64,000 nt of DNA from Eikenella halliae. GTDB taxonomy: Bacteria > Pseudomonadota > Gammaproteobacteria > Burkholderiales > Neisseriaceae. The stretch is taken from NCBI RefSeq assembly GCF_001648475.1, contig NZ_LXSQ01000014.1, positions 62,001-126,000 on the forward strand, read 5' to 3'. A model generated the notes under the pieces. That model saw only the letters and a list, made by a program, of their open reading frames with translations. It was not told where the DNA came from and did no database searches. The position numbers were made by a program, and so were the translations under genes. How positions within the stretch are numbered: the first letter of the stretch is position 1; each line of letters begins with the position of its first letter. Below, one piece after another: positions 32,752 to 43,000 of the stretch.

Positions 32752-32890
32752 TGCCTGTTTGTTTCTTAAGGCGAATCCACAGGTAAAGCGTGTTTCTTGA
32801 CAAGTTAAACGTTGCTGCGGTTTGGCTGATGTTTTTGCATTGTTCGTAATAGTTTAAAGCTTTGCTTCTTAAGTCCGCAGAATATGCCAT
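32752..32890 (-). pseudogene. IS630-family transposase, N-terminal fragment
   Basis: Read on the minus strand from the ATG at 32890, the first 46 codons give MAYSADLRSKALNYYEQCKN and then SQTAATFNLSRNTLYLWIR, the helix-turn-helix start of IS630-type transposases. The frame runs into the MITE end at 32751 and the rest of the gene is gone. From 32891 to 33176 no gene is seen; the sequence is AT-rich. Confidence 0.75.
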
Positions 32891-33176
32891 GGTTAGACCT
32901 TCACTGTTGAGTGTTGTACTATTTTGTTTTTAATTGATTATAATGTCCAAAGCCCGATAGTGTTTTCCGACAAGAAGCGTCTTTATTACGGCCTAGATTT
33001 TTCTGTTAGCCAAGTCTGAAATACCTGTATAGGCAAGTAAAACCCGCCGCCAACAAATGCAACAATTGGTTACACATTTTTTGCTCTTAATACCTAATCT
33101 ATTGTTTTGAAATGATTACTTCTATACGGTCGACAAATTGGTTTTTTCAACGTAGAATGCCGTGTAAGAAATACAA

Positions 33177-34304
33177 ATGGTCGAAACGATGAATACAAAA
33201 CCTGTTTTAGTAGATTTATTTTGCGGATGCGGCGGCTTCGGTTTAGGAGCCGAACTTGCGGGATTTTACACCATTGCGGCTATCGATATAGATCCCACTC
33301 TCCAATCCGCCTATAAAAATAATTTTCCTCATACAAAAGTACTGAATAAAGATTTGTCCTTGTTGGACGAAAATGGCTGGCGCCATATTTTAGGGCGGCA
33401 AAAAATCGACGGTGTGATAGGAGGACCGCCTTGCCAAGGATATTCGAGAATGGGGATTGGTGATGTTAATGATCCGAGAAGAAAACTGCTGGAAGATTTT
33501 TTCAGGCACGTCAATATACTAGACCCGAAATTTTTCGTAATGGAGAATGTTGAGGGTCTGATCGACAAACGCAATTTACCACAACTGAATAAAGCACTTT
33601 CCATCGTAAATAAAAAGTACACATTAATTGGCCCCCTCATTGTCGATGCTTCTGACTGCGGCGTTCCTACAAAACGTCGGCGGGTGATTATTGTGGGTTA
33701 TGATAAAGCACACTTTGATTCCTTATCTGAAAGCCATTTCAGATTTACTTTGCCTAAAGTCAATGTTGCCGATGCCATTAAAGACCTTCCGGCACCTATT
33801 CCCCATTCTGATTCGGGGCACGATTGGGGGTTTTCTGCCTACCCTGAAGCTTCCGAACTATCTGAATATGCGCGGCAAATGAGAAACCCCGCTCCAAAAG
33901 GATTAGGGTTGTCAGATGCAATAAAAAAACACGCGGCAGGAGAGGTATCGGGATTGTTTGCCACCGTCCATTCTCCGACGGTTGCCGAACGCTATAAAAA
34001 GATCAATCCCGGGGAAACAGATCCCGTCAGCCGTTCCAAAAAACTATCATGGAACGGCTTATGCCCGACATTAAGGGCGGGGACCGGATCGGATAAAGGA
34101 AGTTTCCAATCCGTCCGGCCACTTCATCCGGAAGAAGGCCGCGTTATTACGGTCAGAGAAGCAGCACGGCTACAAGGATTCCCGGATTGGTTTACATTCC
34201 ATCCGACAAAATGGCATAGTTTCAGAATGATTGGGAATAGTGTTTCTCCTATTGTGTCGAAACAGATTTTAAGTGTCATCCATCAAAAACTGAATAAGAA
34301 ATAA
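33177..34304 (+). CDS. C5-cytosine DNA methyltransferase
   Basis: All core motifs are present: VDLFCGCGGFGLG (I), GGPPCQGYSRMG with catalytic Cys86 (IV), FVMENVEG (VI), TKRRRVIIVGY (VIII), and FRMIGNSVSP (X). The 375-residue length and short variable region fit a type II modification enzyme; the target is not readable from sequence. An ATG at 33189 is an alternative start. Lower GC than the flanks suggests transfer. It is followed after 5 bases by an ATPase gene, so it was part of a restriction-modification operon, now broken. Confidence 0.9.
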   Translation: MVETMNTKPVLVDLFCGCGGFGLGAELAGFYTIAAIDIDPTLQSAYKNNFPHTKVLNKDLSLLDENGWRHILGRQKIDGVIGGPPCQGYSRMGIGDVNDPRRKLLEDFFRHVNILDPKFFVMENVEGLIDKRNLPQLNKALSIVNKKYTLIGPLIVDASDCGVPTKRRRVIIVGYDKAHFDSLSESHFRFTLPKVNVADAIKDLPAPIPHSDSGHDWGFSAYPEASELSEYARQMRNPAPKGLGLSDAIKKHAAGEVSGLFATVHSPTVAERYKKINPGETDPVSRSKKLSWNGLCPTLRAGTGSDKGSFQSVRPLHPEEGRVITVREAARLQGFPDWFTFHPTKWHSFRMIGNSVSPIVSKQILSVIHQKLNKK

Positions 34305-34309
34305 TCGCT

Positions 34310-34723
34310 ATGAAAAACAGCAATATGATTGAAATCAGTACAGGTCTTGAACCTAATTTCCTGCAGGATATTTTAACCAAAGATATTTCCACATTAGACG
34401 CACTCTATGATTTGGTTGACAATTCTATCGATGCGGCAAGAAATAGCATTATCAAAAATGGAAACTATGAAAAAGATGTGATGGGCCTGCCGAAGTCATA
34501 TGAAGGGTATAAAGTGCACATAGATATCTCACCGGAATCTATCTGCATAGAAGACAACTGTTTTGGTATGCAAAAAGAAACATTGACCAATGATGCTTTC
34601 TATATAGCAAGGCAATCCCAACATCAATACGGTATCGGCCAATACGGTATTGGTTTGAAACGGTCACTATTGAAAATGGGAGAACAATACCATTTTTTTA
34701 TTGACAATGGTCGACAATGTTGA
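34310..34723 (+). pseudogene. MORC/GHKL-type ATPase, truncated by IS
   Basis: N-terminal GHKL ATPase motifs are clear: ALYDLVDNSIDAARN (N box), ICIEDNCFGM (G1) and YGIGQYGIGLKRSLLKMG (G2). About 137 residues remain; then the IS5-type element begins at 34722 and its first bases supply the stop. Nothing beyond the IS continues this frame. Prokaryotic MORC-like ATPases next to cytosine methylases are known from restriction-modification operons, so this was probably the restriction-side subunit and is now inactive. Confidence 0.8.
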
Positions 34724-35920
34724 GACCTTTGCAAAATTCCCCCCAATCCCCTAAATTTCCACCCAAGACATTTAGGGGATTTCTCATGAGCACCTTCTTC
34801 CGGCAAACCGCCCAAGCCATGATCGCCAAACACATTGACCGCTTCCCACTATTGAAGTTGGATCAGGTGATTGATTGGCAACCGATCGAGCAATACCTGA
34901 ATCGTCAAAGAACCCGTTACCTCCGAGACCGCCGGGGCCGTCCCGCCTATCCCCTGTTGTCCATGTTCAAAGCCGTCCTGCCCGGACAATGGCACAGCCT
35001 CTCCGATCCCGAGCTCGAACACAGCCTCATCACCCGCATCGACTTCAACCTGTTTTGCCGTTTCGACGAACTGAGCATCCCCGATTACGGCACCTTATGC
35101 CGCTACCGCAACCGGCGGCGCAAGACGACACCCTGTCCGAATTGCTAAAACTGATTAACCGCCAACTGACCGGAAAAGGCCTAAAAATAGAGAAAGCATC
35201 CGCCGCCGTCATTGACGCCGCCATTATTCAGACCGCCGGCGGCAAACAGCGTCAGGCCATAGAGGCCGATGACGAAGGACAAGCCAGCGGCCAAACCACA
35301 CCGGGCAAAGACAAAGATGCCCGCCGGACAAAGAAAAACGGCCTCTACAAACCCGGTTACAAACAACATACCCGTACCGATGGGGAAGGCTATATCGAGA
35401 AACTGCACATCACTCCCGCCAATACCCATGAGTGCAACCACCTGTCACCTTTGCCGGAAGGGATAGCCGAAGGTATGACCGTCTATGCCGACAAAGGCTG
35501 CGACAGTAAGGAAAACCGGCAACATCCGGAAGAGCATCGGTTGCCGGACGGCATTATGCGCAAAGCCTGCCGCAACCGTCCGCTGACGGAAGTGCAAACC
35601 AAACGTAATCGCTATTTGTCGAAAACCCGTTATGTGGTCGAACAGGGTTTTGGAACGTTGCACCGTAAATTCCGCTATGCCCGGGCAGCCTATTTCGGGC
35701 TGATTAAAGTGAGTGCGCAAAGCCATCTGAAGGCGGTGTGTTTGAACCTGTTGAAAGCGTCTAACAGGCTAAGTGTGCCTGTTGCCGCCTAAAAGGCGGC
35801 TCGGATGCCTGATTATCAGGTATCCGGGGAGAAAAAAAGGGAGATTGGGAACAAAAAACAGCCGGAAGCCTGGGTTTGGGCTTCGGCTGTTGGGTGGAGG
35901 GGGATTTTTGCAAAGGTCTC
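34722..35920 (+). mobile_element. IS5-family insertion sequence (IS1106-like)
   Basis: About 1.2 kb bounded by GAGACCTTTGCAAAA and its near complement at 35906-35920. It holds one transposase reading frame with a frameshift. The ends are shared with the MITE at 32571. Flanks TGTT and TCAC show no obvious target duplication, and the ATPase does not resume on the right, so a deletion next to the IS is likely. Confidence 0.85.
34786..35792 (+). pseudogene. IS5-family DDE transposase, frameshifted
   Basis: The first frame (34786-35148) starts MSTFFRQTAQAMIAKHIDRF and breaks in CRYRNRRRKT. The frame that continues to 35792 (AQDDTLSELLKLINRQLTGK onwards) carries VIDAAIIQT, VYADKGCDS and VEQGFGTLHRKF, the DDE residues. 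A missing base near 35115-35120, in a GGCGGCGC run, explains the break. Together they would make about 335 residues, normal for IS5 group members. Programmed frameshifting is not usual in this group. Confidence 0.8.
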
Positions 35921-36043
35921 TCACCGACAAAGAAGCCTGCCAGTGTTCGATTTCTGCTACTTTTTGGGTATACTCAAAAAGAATATTGAAAAAAACAGTT
36001 CTTTTTGTATTGCATACGCACTTAAAAAGTAGTAGCATAAACT

Positions 36044-36778
36044 ATGGACTTAAAAAATACAGGTATTAGCAAGACGGCCCGAATCTATTTCCGGGTTTCA
36101 ACCGACGAACAAAATTTAGAACGTCAGCATCAATTGATCGAGCGAGCAAAGGCACAAGGATTTTATATTGCCGGTATTTACTCAGAAAAAGCATCTGGCG
36201 TTAATCCTGATCGCTCAGAATTACGCCGCTTGATTAACGATCTGCAAACCGGTGACTGGGTAATCGCTGAAAGTATCGACCGCATTACCAGATTGCCACC
36301 TGCAGAGGCAGAACGACTGATTGATGAGATCACTGCTAAGGGAGCAAAAATCCAAGTTCCAGAAATTTTCGATTTTGAAGAACTGGGTGTTTTCTTTGAA
36401 CAAGATGGCTCATTACCTGGCTATTTGTTACAACCCCTATTGGCCGCTCTGCAAAAGATGTTCCTACGTATTGCATTAAATATGTCGCACCAGGACTGGG
36501 CTGTGCGCAAACGGCGGCAGAAAGAGGGAATAGCCCTAGCTAAACGGCGCGGTGGTTATCAGGGACGACAACCTGACAAGTCGCTACATGAGAAAATCAT
36601 TAAACTGCGCCTACAAGGATTCAGTATTACTCAAACAGCGCAGACACTTGGCTGCAGCGTATCCACAGTAAACCGGGTTAGTCGACAACACAAGAAAAGA
36701 ACAGGTACGCTTGATGAAAATCAGCCTAGTATTTTCAGGCAGCCTGTCACAAAGATAGATAAAGGGCAGACAGAATAA
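36044..36778 (+). CDS. Serine recombinase (resolvase/invertase family)
   Basis: The resolvase domain starts KTARIYFRVSTDEQNLERQ, with the nucleophile Ser19 and following Arg motifs (LQTGDWVIAESIDRITRLP). The C-terminus has a helix-turn-helix (GFSITQTAQTLGCSVSTVNRV). At 244 residues it fits small resolvases. An insertion-like stretch (FDFEELGVFFEQDGSLPGYL) before the long E-helix is a little unusual. It may resolve multimers of the element or be a remnant of another mobile element; no res site was identified. Confidence 0.8.
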   Translation: MDLKNTGISKTARIYFRVSTDEQNLERQHQLIERAKAQGFYIAGIYSEKASGVNPDRSELRRLINDLQTGDWVIAESIDRITRLPPAEAERLIDEITAKGAKIQVPEIFDFEELGVFFEQDGSLPGYLLQPLLAALQKMFLRIALNMSHQDWAVRKRRQKEGIALAKRRGGYQGRQPDKSLHEKIIKLRLQGFSITQTAQTLGCSVSTVNRVSRQHKKRTGTLDENQPSIFRQPVTKIDKGQTE

Positions 36779-36812
36779 AGTCTCTGCCTGCCTTGTTTGA
36801 ACGTAGAGTTGA

Positions 36813-37178
36813 TTATGGTCGCTCCGCGATATCCTTGCTCGGGCGGAAGCACAGCGTCTGCCGTGTCCGGTCACAGTTCTTCGATGTGAAGACGTAACGC
36901 TGGTTGGAGAGCCTCGGGTAGTCCGGATTGCGGCGGATATAGCCCCACTCCAACATTTGCTGATGGGTTACACCGTGAGGGTCGCAAGTATTGCAATGCG
37001 GTTTAGCATTGGGCAGAACCCGGTCTGTTTGGCGATTTAGATTCTGCACTCCCTTATCTACCTGAGTGGCTACGGCATTGAGCGGATTATCCGACCAGTT
37101 AATGCTGCCGTCCGGATTGGTGGAACAGGCGGTCAACAGAACCAAGGCAAGGATTGATGCGGAATATTTCAGTTTCAT
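36813..37178 (-). CDS. Small lipoprotein of unknown role
   Basis: MKLKYSASILALVLLTACST is a lipoprotein signal with lipobox LTAC. The mature part of about 103 residues has two cysteine pairs (PHCNTCDPHG and KNCDRTRQTLC). A good AAGGAG precedes the ATG. It follows the XerD-like gene on the same strand by 13 bases. It may belong to the mating channel, by place only. Confidence 0.6.
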   Translation of the reverse strand: MKLKYSASILALVLLTACSTNPDGSINWSDNPLNAVATQVDKGVQNLNRQTDRVLPNAKPHCNTCDPHGVTHQQMLEWGYIRRNPDYPRLSNQRYVFTSKNCDRTRQTLCFRPSKDIAERP

Positions 37179-37191
37179 AGTTGCAACTCCT

Positions 37192-38154
37192 TTATGATGG
37201 TTTGGATATGCGGCTACCTGTCAGATGTTGATAAAAGGTCGCCTTAACGAAATCATTATCCAAATGCGTGTACATCTGTGTGGTGGCCACACTGCTATGT
37301 CCAAGTAGGATCTGTACAAAACGCAAGTCATGTGTCTGCCGGATAAAATGTGTAGCACAGGAATGCCTGAGCATATGCGGGGTCAGCCGGAACTTATCCT
37401 TTAATAACTCGTGTGCCAAGTTATGCAAATGCTGTCGGACGGTACATGTCGTCAGTTTGTCACCATACCGGCTGGTAAACAAATAATCTACTTTGATTTT
37501 AACTAACGATGTGTTGCGGGCCTGCAGGTACTCCCTGATGCGCTCAATAACGCACTCCGTAACTGGGACTAATCTTGTTTTATTACCTTTACCTGTCACT
37601 CTGACTTGTTTTTGACTAAAGTAAAGATCGGACAAAGTCAGAGAGGTTACTTCGGAAACCCGCAATCCAGAATAGATCATCAGTTCGAACATGCAGATAT
37701 TACGCAAGTACATCCACTGAGGTTGTCGACGGATAGGCGGAGTATCAAGGATTTTATCCAGTATCGGCATGTCGACTGCTTTGGGAAGCGTTTCCGGCAG
37801 TTTTGGCAAATCAAACTTGAACCGGTCATAAGCAATGTCCAAGACATCGATTTTGACTAGATAACGAACCCAGCTGCGCCAAGCACTGATATAGCGTCGG
37901 ATGGTATGTGCGCTTAAGTCCGGATTACTGCCCTGCCTAACCACGACTGTCTCCAGTAAGATAGACTCCGTACAAGCTTCTTTAAAATCAGTAAGGGTTT
38001 TACTGCCGGGTAGAGCTCCCAACAACTCGGCAAACTGCCTCAAGTTGTTTCCATATCCTTCGATCGTCCCGTCTGCCATACACCTAGTTCGGCAATAATC
38101 CAAAAACGACTGGATGTGTTGATGTAATTGCGTAGCTATTTCAGACTTTAACAT
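37192..38154 (-). CDS. XerD-like tyrosine recombinase
   Basis: The 320-residue protein has a SAM-like core-binding domain (residues 1-115) and a catalytic domain with GLRVSEVTSLTLSD (Arg I), LTPHMLRHSCATHF (HxLR), LGHSSVATTQMYTHL (His and Tyr nucleophile). It resembles XerC/XerD and single-gene integron-like recombinases more than large ICE integrases. The gonococcal island uses host XerCD at dif, so this could be the element's own integrase or a dimer resolution enzyme. Its target site is not identified. Confidence 0.8.
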   Translation of the reverse strand: MLKSEIATQLHQHIQSFLDYCRTRCMADGTIEGYGNNLRQFAELLGALPGSKTLTDFKEACTESILLETVVVRQGSNPDLSAHTIRRYISAWRSWVRYLVKIDVLDIAYDRFKFDLPKLPETLPKAVDMPILDKILDTPPIRRQPQWMYLRNICMFELMIYSGLRVSEVTSLTLSDLYFSQKQVRVTGKGNKTRLVPVTECVIERIREYLQARNTSLVKIKVDYLFTSRYGDKLTTCTVRQHLHNLAHELLKDKFRLTPHMLRHSCATHFIRQTHDLRFVQILLGHSSVATTQMYTHLDNDFVKATFYQHLTGSRISKPS

Positions 38155-38215
38155 ATTGGCCTCTTTATGAAAATTGGAAAGCGGCAGATTTTGCCAATAT
38201 GTAGTCTAAGCAAGT

Positions 38216-38872
38216 TTAATACAGGTTGCTGGTATGGGACTGATATGCGTCGCCGTCCGCATTGGGTTTGATCCGTCTAGGTCGCTGGCTCTCAGCTTGT
38301 ACGATACTAAGGCCGTCTGTTATATGGGAGGTCGTATGGTTTGAAGAAGGAGTTTTCCGTTTGAACTCTATGTACAATGCTGTAACATTACGGACATAAT
38401 GCTGCGTTTCAGCAATATTCGGTACACGATTTCCAGCCTGCCTTACTCTCCGGGGGCCAGCATTGTAGGCTGCAAGAGCCAAATCCAATCGACCAAATTG
38501 GTTGTACATTTGGCGCAGGTAACGTGCCCCTGTACGAATAGAAACCTCCGGAATAAACAATTGGGAAGGATGCACGCGCATCCCCAAGGCGGTTGTCGGC
38601 ATAATCTGGGTTAGTCCACTAGCTTTAACAGGGGATACGGCCTGATGGTTATATCTGCTTTCGTAAGCGATCATGGCTTTTAATAACTCCGGTTCTACGC
38701 CTTCCTGCCTGGCAATATGCTCGATGGCTGGGGCATGCTGCCAATAATTTGTAATCATACGGCGGCATGCAGGTGTATTAGAACGACCTTTTAGGCAATC
38801 TGAAACACCATCCGATAAGGTGGTGGGGCTAATAAAAAGTAATAGCAGAGTAAGCCAAAAATAATTCAGTCT
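38216..38872 (-). CDS. ltgX: LtgX-like lytic transglycosylase
   Basis: A cell-wall enzyme of the SLT family, related to VirB1. After a signal segment (MRLNYFWLTLLLLFISP) come AMIAYESRYNHQAVSP with the catalytic Glu, ASGLTQIMPTTALGM and LALAAYNAGPRRV. It locally opens peptidoglycan for the channel. In the gonococcal island LtgX is needed for DNA secretion. The ATG at 38872 is preferred because the signal begins there; a start at 38920 would overlap the divergent gene. The C-terminal 40 residues are low in complexity. Confidence 0.85.
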   Translation of the reverse strand, partial: RLNYFWLTLLLLFISPTTLSDGVSDCLKGRSNTPACRRMITNYWQHAPAIEHIARQEGVEPELLKAMIAYESRYNHQAVSPVKASGLTQIMPTTALGMRVHPSQLFIPEVSIRTGARYLRQMYNQFGRLDLALAAYNAGPRRVRQAGNRVPNIAETQHYVRNVTALYIEFKRKTPSSNHTTSHITDGLSIVQAESQRPRRIKPNADGDAYQSHTSNLY

Positions 38873-38895
38873 CATGAATAAAAAAGGAATATGTA

Positions 38896-39204
38896 ATGTT
38901 TGACCAACATAATTCTTCATCTTTTAATGACAGATCGTTAGATATGAATCGGCATACTAGTCAGATTTTTTCTCATGAATCTCATAATATTTGGCATTAT
39001 ACAAATGCCAACCCATTTAGAAATATCGACATCTCTGACTCTAATTATTCATCCCTCTCTCATCAGAGAGTAATGAAATCTTTCGTTAGTCAGACAAAAA
39101 AAATAGGTATAGAAGAGATTATAGACACTCTAGGTAATAATAAATGGTTGCGATATGCACTACTATTCGCACTTGCATTAGTGATAATATCATTGTATTT
39201 TTGA
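38896..39204 (+). CDS. Hypothetical tail-anchored small protein
   Basis: A 102-residue protein, His/Ser/Asn-rich (MFDQHNSSSFNDRSLDMNRH), with one hydrophobic segment at the very C-terminus (YALLFALALVIISLYF). AAGGA stands 7 bases before the ATG. It is divergent from ltgX and AT-rich. No family is recognised. It lies among the cell-wall genes and may be a membrane-bound partner. Confidence 0.45.
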   Translation: MFDQHNSSSFNDRSLDMNRHTSQIFSHESHNIWHYTNANPFRNIDISDSNYSSLSHQRVMKSFVSQTKKIGIEEIIDTLGNNKWLRYALLFALALVIISLYF

Positions 39205-39248
39205 ATAAATACAAATATGTCAAATATTTATTTAAAAAGGAATGTTAA

Positions 39249-39701
39249 ATGTTAAAACAGGGACTTAAATATTTATCTAGCACCATTTTACTTACATTAT
39301 GTACTATTTCTTTATGCTCAGCAGCTAGAGGGATTTCGAATAGTACGGAACAATCTGAGCGTGGGGACTTAATTATCGATCATGTTGCCTGCACCTTGGC
39401 TGACGGCAGGCACTTATTGGTGCATCCTACCCCTAAAGATTATTCAACTCATCCTTGGCAGGCCGATATTGGACAAGATGCATCCATGATCAGACTGCGC
39501 AGGGGATTTTATAACTACGTGGAGGATGGCAATACTAAAATGGACTATCGATTCACACAAGGCAGGCTAAAATACCATATCCATTTTGATTATGATAGTT
39601 TTCGTGAAGATCGTAGTAAAGGATATATTATTATCAGAAATGGAAATAGAATAATCTCCCATATCCCCTGCAAAACAGTTCCAAAATTTTGGGCGGAATA
39701 G
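39249..39701 (+). CDS. Hypothetical secreted protein
   Basis: A signal peptide (LSSTILLTLCTISLCSAARG) leads to a mature protein of about 125 residues with two cysteines (HVACTL and ISHIPCKTV) that could form a disulfide. The pattern of beta strands is reminiscent of small periplasmic inhibitors, but I cannot name a family. AAGGAATGTTAA lies before the ATG. It converges with the LprI-like gene and is also AT-rich. Confidence 0.5.
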   Translation: MLKQGLKYLSSTILLTLCTISLCSAARGISNSTEQSERGDLIIDHVACTLADGRHLLVHPTPKDYSTHPWQADIGQDASMIRLRRGFYNYVEDGNTKMDYRFTQGRLKYHIHFDYDSFREDRSKGYIIIRNGNRIISHIPCKTVPKFWAE

Positions 39702-39747
39702 TTTTCAAGATATAATATGAATATTTTACAATGTTATTTAGATTGTT

Positions 39748-40077
39748 TCATTGATAGTTACGTAAAATTTCCTGCATCTCTTTAATCCTTGTTACGTTCA
39801 TATTCTCAAGGCACTCTATTTGCCCAGTTGCACTTCTCCCGTAATAGCGGCAATTGGCATTCCTATAATCAATCCACTTTCTCTGAACAGTACTAAACCA
39901 TTGAAACTCATTGGCTGGCATACCGCGTTGCATTCTATGATATATACGATTCATTTGTAATTTTGTTTGATTATATCTAGCCTCTAACTGCTGTAACTGC
40001 TCATCATTACTTATGCCTGGACCAGCAAAGGAGTTAACTGAAATAAACAATAGTAAAAAGTATATTTTTTTTTGCAT
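39748..40077 (-). CDS. LprI-like lysozyme inhibitor homologue
   Basis: After a signal peptide (MQKKIYFLLLFISVNSFAG) comes a helical domain of about 90 residues with QLQQLEARYNQTKLQMNRIY, FSTVQRKWIDYRNANCRYYG and IECLENMNVTRIKEMQEIL. The W-x2-YR-x3-C pattern and the second Cys are those of the LprI N-terminal/DUF1311 family, whose members inhibit lysozyme. It starts 9 bases after the traG stop on the same strand, so it is almost surely co-transcribed with the wall-degrading TraG. A role in self-protection is inference. Confidence 0.65.
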   Translation of the reverse strand: MQKKIYFLLLFISVNSFAGPGISNDEQLQQLEARYNQTKLQMNRIYHRMQRGMPANEFQWFSTVQRKWIDYRNANCRYYGRSATGQIECLENMNVTRIKEMQEILRNYQ

Positions 40078-40086
40078 TATTATCCC

Positions 40087-43000
40087 TTAGAGAAAATATT
40101 TTCTACGATGCTGTTTAAATTCAGGAGCCTCAACCATCTCGCCTTTTTCAATTATACCATTATGGTTCGTATCCCATACTGAATTCAATCTGTATGCTGG
40201 TGATCCTTTCCTATATCCATACCCTGAAACAGTAGTATAAAGATTGGCAATATTAGTTGCCTTATCTGCTCTAAACCCACGATCTTTAAAATATTTCTCT
40301 ACAAATTCCATTTGTTTTTCAAATGGTAGGTTACCAAGCTGATCCCTAGTCATACCCCAATACAAATTATCTTCTCTTCCGTCTGCAATATCTGTAAATT
40401 GGATTAATCCTGTTCCTGAAGAGTATGGATTTCGTATATTTGTGCTGAATGTTCCAGCCGTCTCGAAAGAAATAACAGCAGCCAAATCATTAGGGTTTGC
40501 CCCTATATTCCTAGCCACTCGTTCAATTATTGAAGCCTTTTCAGGTGTAAACCCACTGATATTAGTTGCATATGAATGCTGGGAGTGTGTATTCGATTCT
40601 ACTGATTGCCCTAACGTCCCAGTCGTATTAGAGAAACCTTTAAACCGAACTACTACAGGTGTAATTCTTCCCGACTCTATAGCATCTTGGTATGTTTTTC
40701 CTGGTGCCCCCCACTTACGCTCCTGTTCAAAATCAGAAACCCATTTTCCAGTATGCGCATTATAGATGGCTACGTGACCAGGGGCATTAGGTTTATTTGG
40801 ATTAACAAGGGAAACCACATCACCATGTTGGAATTGCATATTCTTATCAAAAGGAATGCGTTCATATTGACCGCTAGAAAGTAATCTAGCTGCAACATCT
40901 TTCCCATCTCCCAGTCCTGTACCCTTACCAAATGGATTCATACCACTATCATCCAGTATCAGGCGTACATTCAAGGCACAGTCGCCATCACCATACTGTT
41001 TATGCCCTCTCCACTCTCTTGCTACATGACCGTTTGCATAATCCCTATAAGTAAACCCGTGTTCATGTCGATTTTGGAATGCAGCATCGAGTTTTGTATA
41101 ATTAGAGTTAGATAAACTATTATGTTTTTCCGTATCTATCCTATTATCGGATGATGGCATACTCTCATGTCCACGATGCGGTAGGCCATGTTGGCCTGTT
41201 GAGGAGCTTCCTGTTGTAACCGAATCATGTGACCGTGATGTTGCTGTTTGTAAAGTAGCTGTATGATGTGCTGGTTTATGCCCTATCACTTCCTCAATTG
41301 GCTTGCCATCAATTGTCTTTGTTGCATCAGACATATTAAACCCTTCCATCAATTTTCTATTAGCAACCACTTGGTTGATTTTTTCATTTAATTCAGGATC
41401 AAGGGTTGCTGCTGGCATTCCATCTTTACTATCGCTTGTGCTACCGAACATATCTCGCAAAACCCTACCACCACCAAATGATGCCGCATCTAATGCACTG
41501 GTTATGTAACCAAATGTAGCCCCAGCATAGTCTCCTTGATCCAATTGCTCTCCTGCACTATGCCATGCACTCCATGCACCCGTTTGGGAGTAATCTAAGA
41601 ATTTTCGCATAGCACCTCTCTCATTAAGCTCCTTCGTAACATTGTTATTAAATTCAGTCATCTCTGCCATTTTGGCACGGTTATAGGCCAAAATTTTCTG
41701 CCTATCCTCCAATGACAGATTATTTTGCTCCTTGCCATCACTATTATGGTGTGTCGCAAATGCCGATTCCGTACGACCATGCGGATTGGCCTCCTCCAAC
41801 GCTTCCTTGTTACCCAGCGGCGCAGCAAACTTACCAATACCTTCTGCCCGATCAGCAGATATCTGAGCATCAAAGGCCTCTTGGTTACTACTATGTAACT
41901 TATTTGCATTTGTATGTACGGCCAATGCTCCTGCGGATAGATTATGATAGGCTTGGGCATGGGCTGATGGATTAGCAGACGTCATACCGTGGATGGCAGC
42001 AAGAGCAGCTGCTTGTTCGTTGCTTGATCCAGTGTACAGACGGGTTAATGTGTTGAAGTATTCGCTATTATTACCAATAGCATTTTGCAATGCTGCCCCA
42101 GCAGCTCTATCGTATTTAGCTGCTTCAGTCGCACCTGCGGACAAGCGATTTTGTGTAACAGCTGCACTGGTAGGCTCAAGCAACGAGTCAAATGCAGTGC
42201 GATTGATACTACTGCTGAACCCATGACTAGTGGTGCTACTGGTTGCGTGTTCGATACTGCGCATTTCTTCCCTAGCATCAGACAAACCTTGCTGGACAGA
42301 GTGACTAATCTGATGAGAGTCGAGCTTACCGAATGCAGTCTGAATACCCTCAGTATCATCTAATCGAGTGCCAACTTTCATATCATGGCTTTGACCATTG
42401 CTGTCGGTATAGGTAACTGTATCTTTAACCTCCCCACCAACACCGGCAGTAATAATTTTCCCGCCTGAGGCACCCACTACAAACGACTCTCCCGACTGAA
42501 CAGCATGATCACCCTGACGGGCAATACGTGCAATATCTTCACCACTCTCAGTTTTTGCATACACCATGCCGGTAGTTTTTACTATGCCATCACTATCAAT
42601 TTCTGCCAATGTACGGCTTTCTGTTGCGCCTTCCATCATCTGTATCTTAGACGAGACCGCATGGCGAGCACTTTCGATAGAGTCCTGGCTGGTCTGTAAG
42701 TTAATAGAGCCAGGATTAGATGCATCCGCATTATGAACAAGGTTCTGGTTGAAATTATCCGTAGTCAACACTCCACCCGCTGAACTATTAGCAATCATTC
42801 GAGCAGTACCGATAACTTCCGATTGATCCAGCTTCGGTGCGGCTTTATCCTCATCGACAAAGTCTTTGCCAACCATATTGGCGCGCTGTGCCAATTGCAC
42901 CAAACCATAGATAGATGCACTCATCAATGACAACATGACCAGTGGTACGGATGACATCATAGTGGATGCTGAGGCCAACATATCTTGGGTTCCATCAAAG

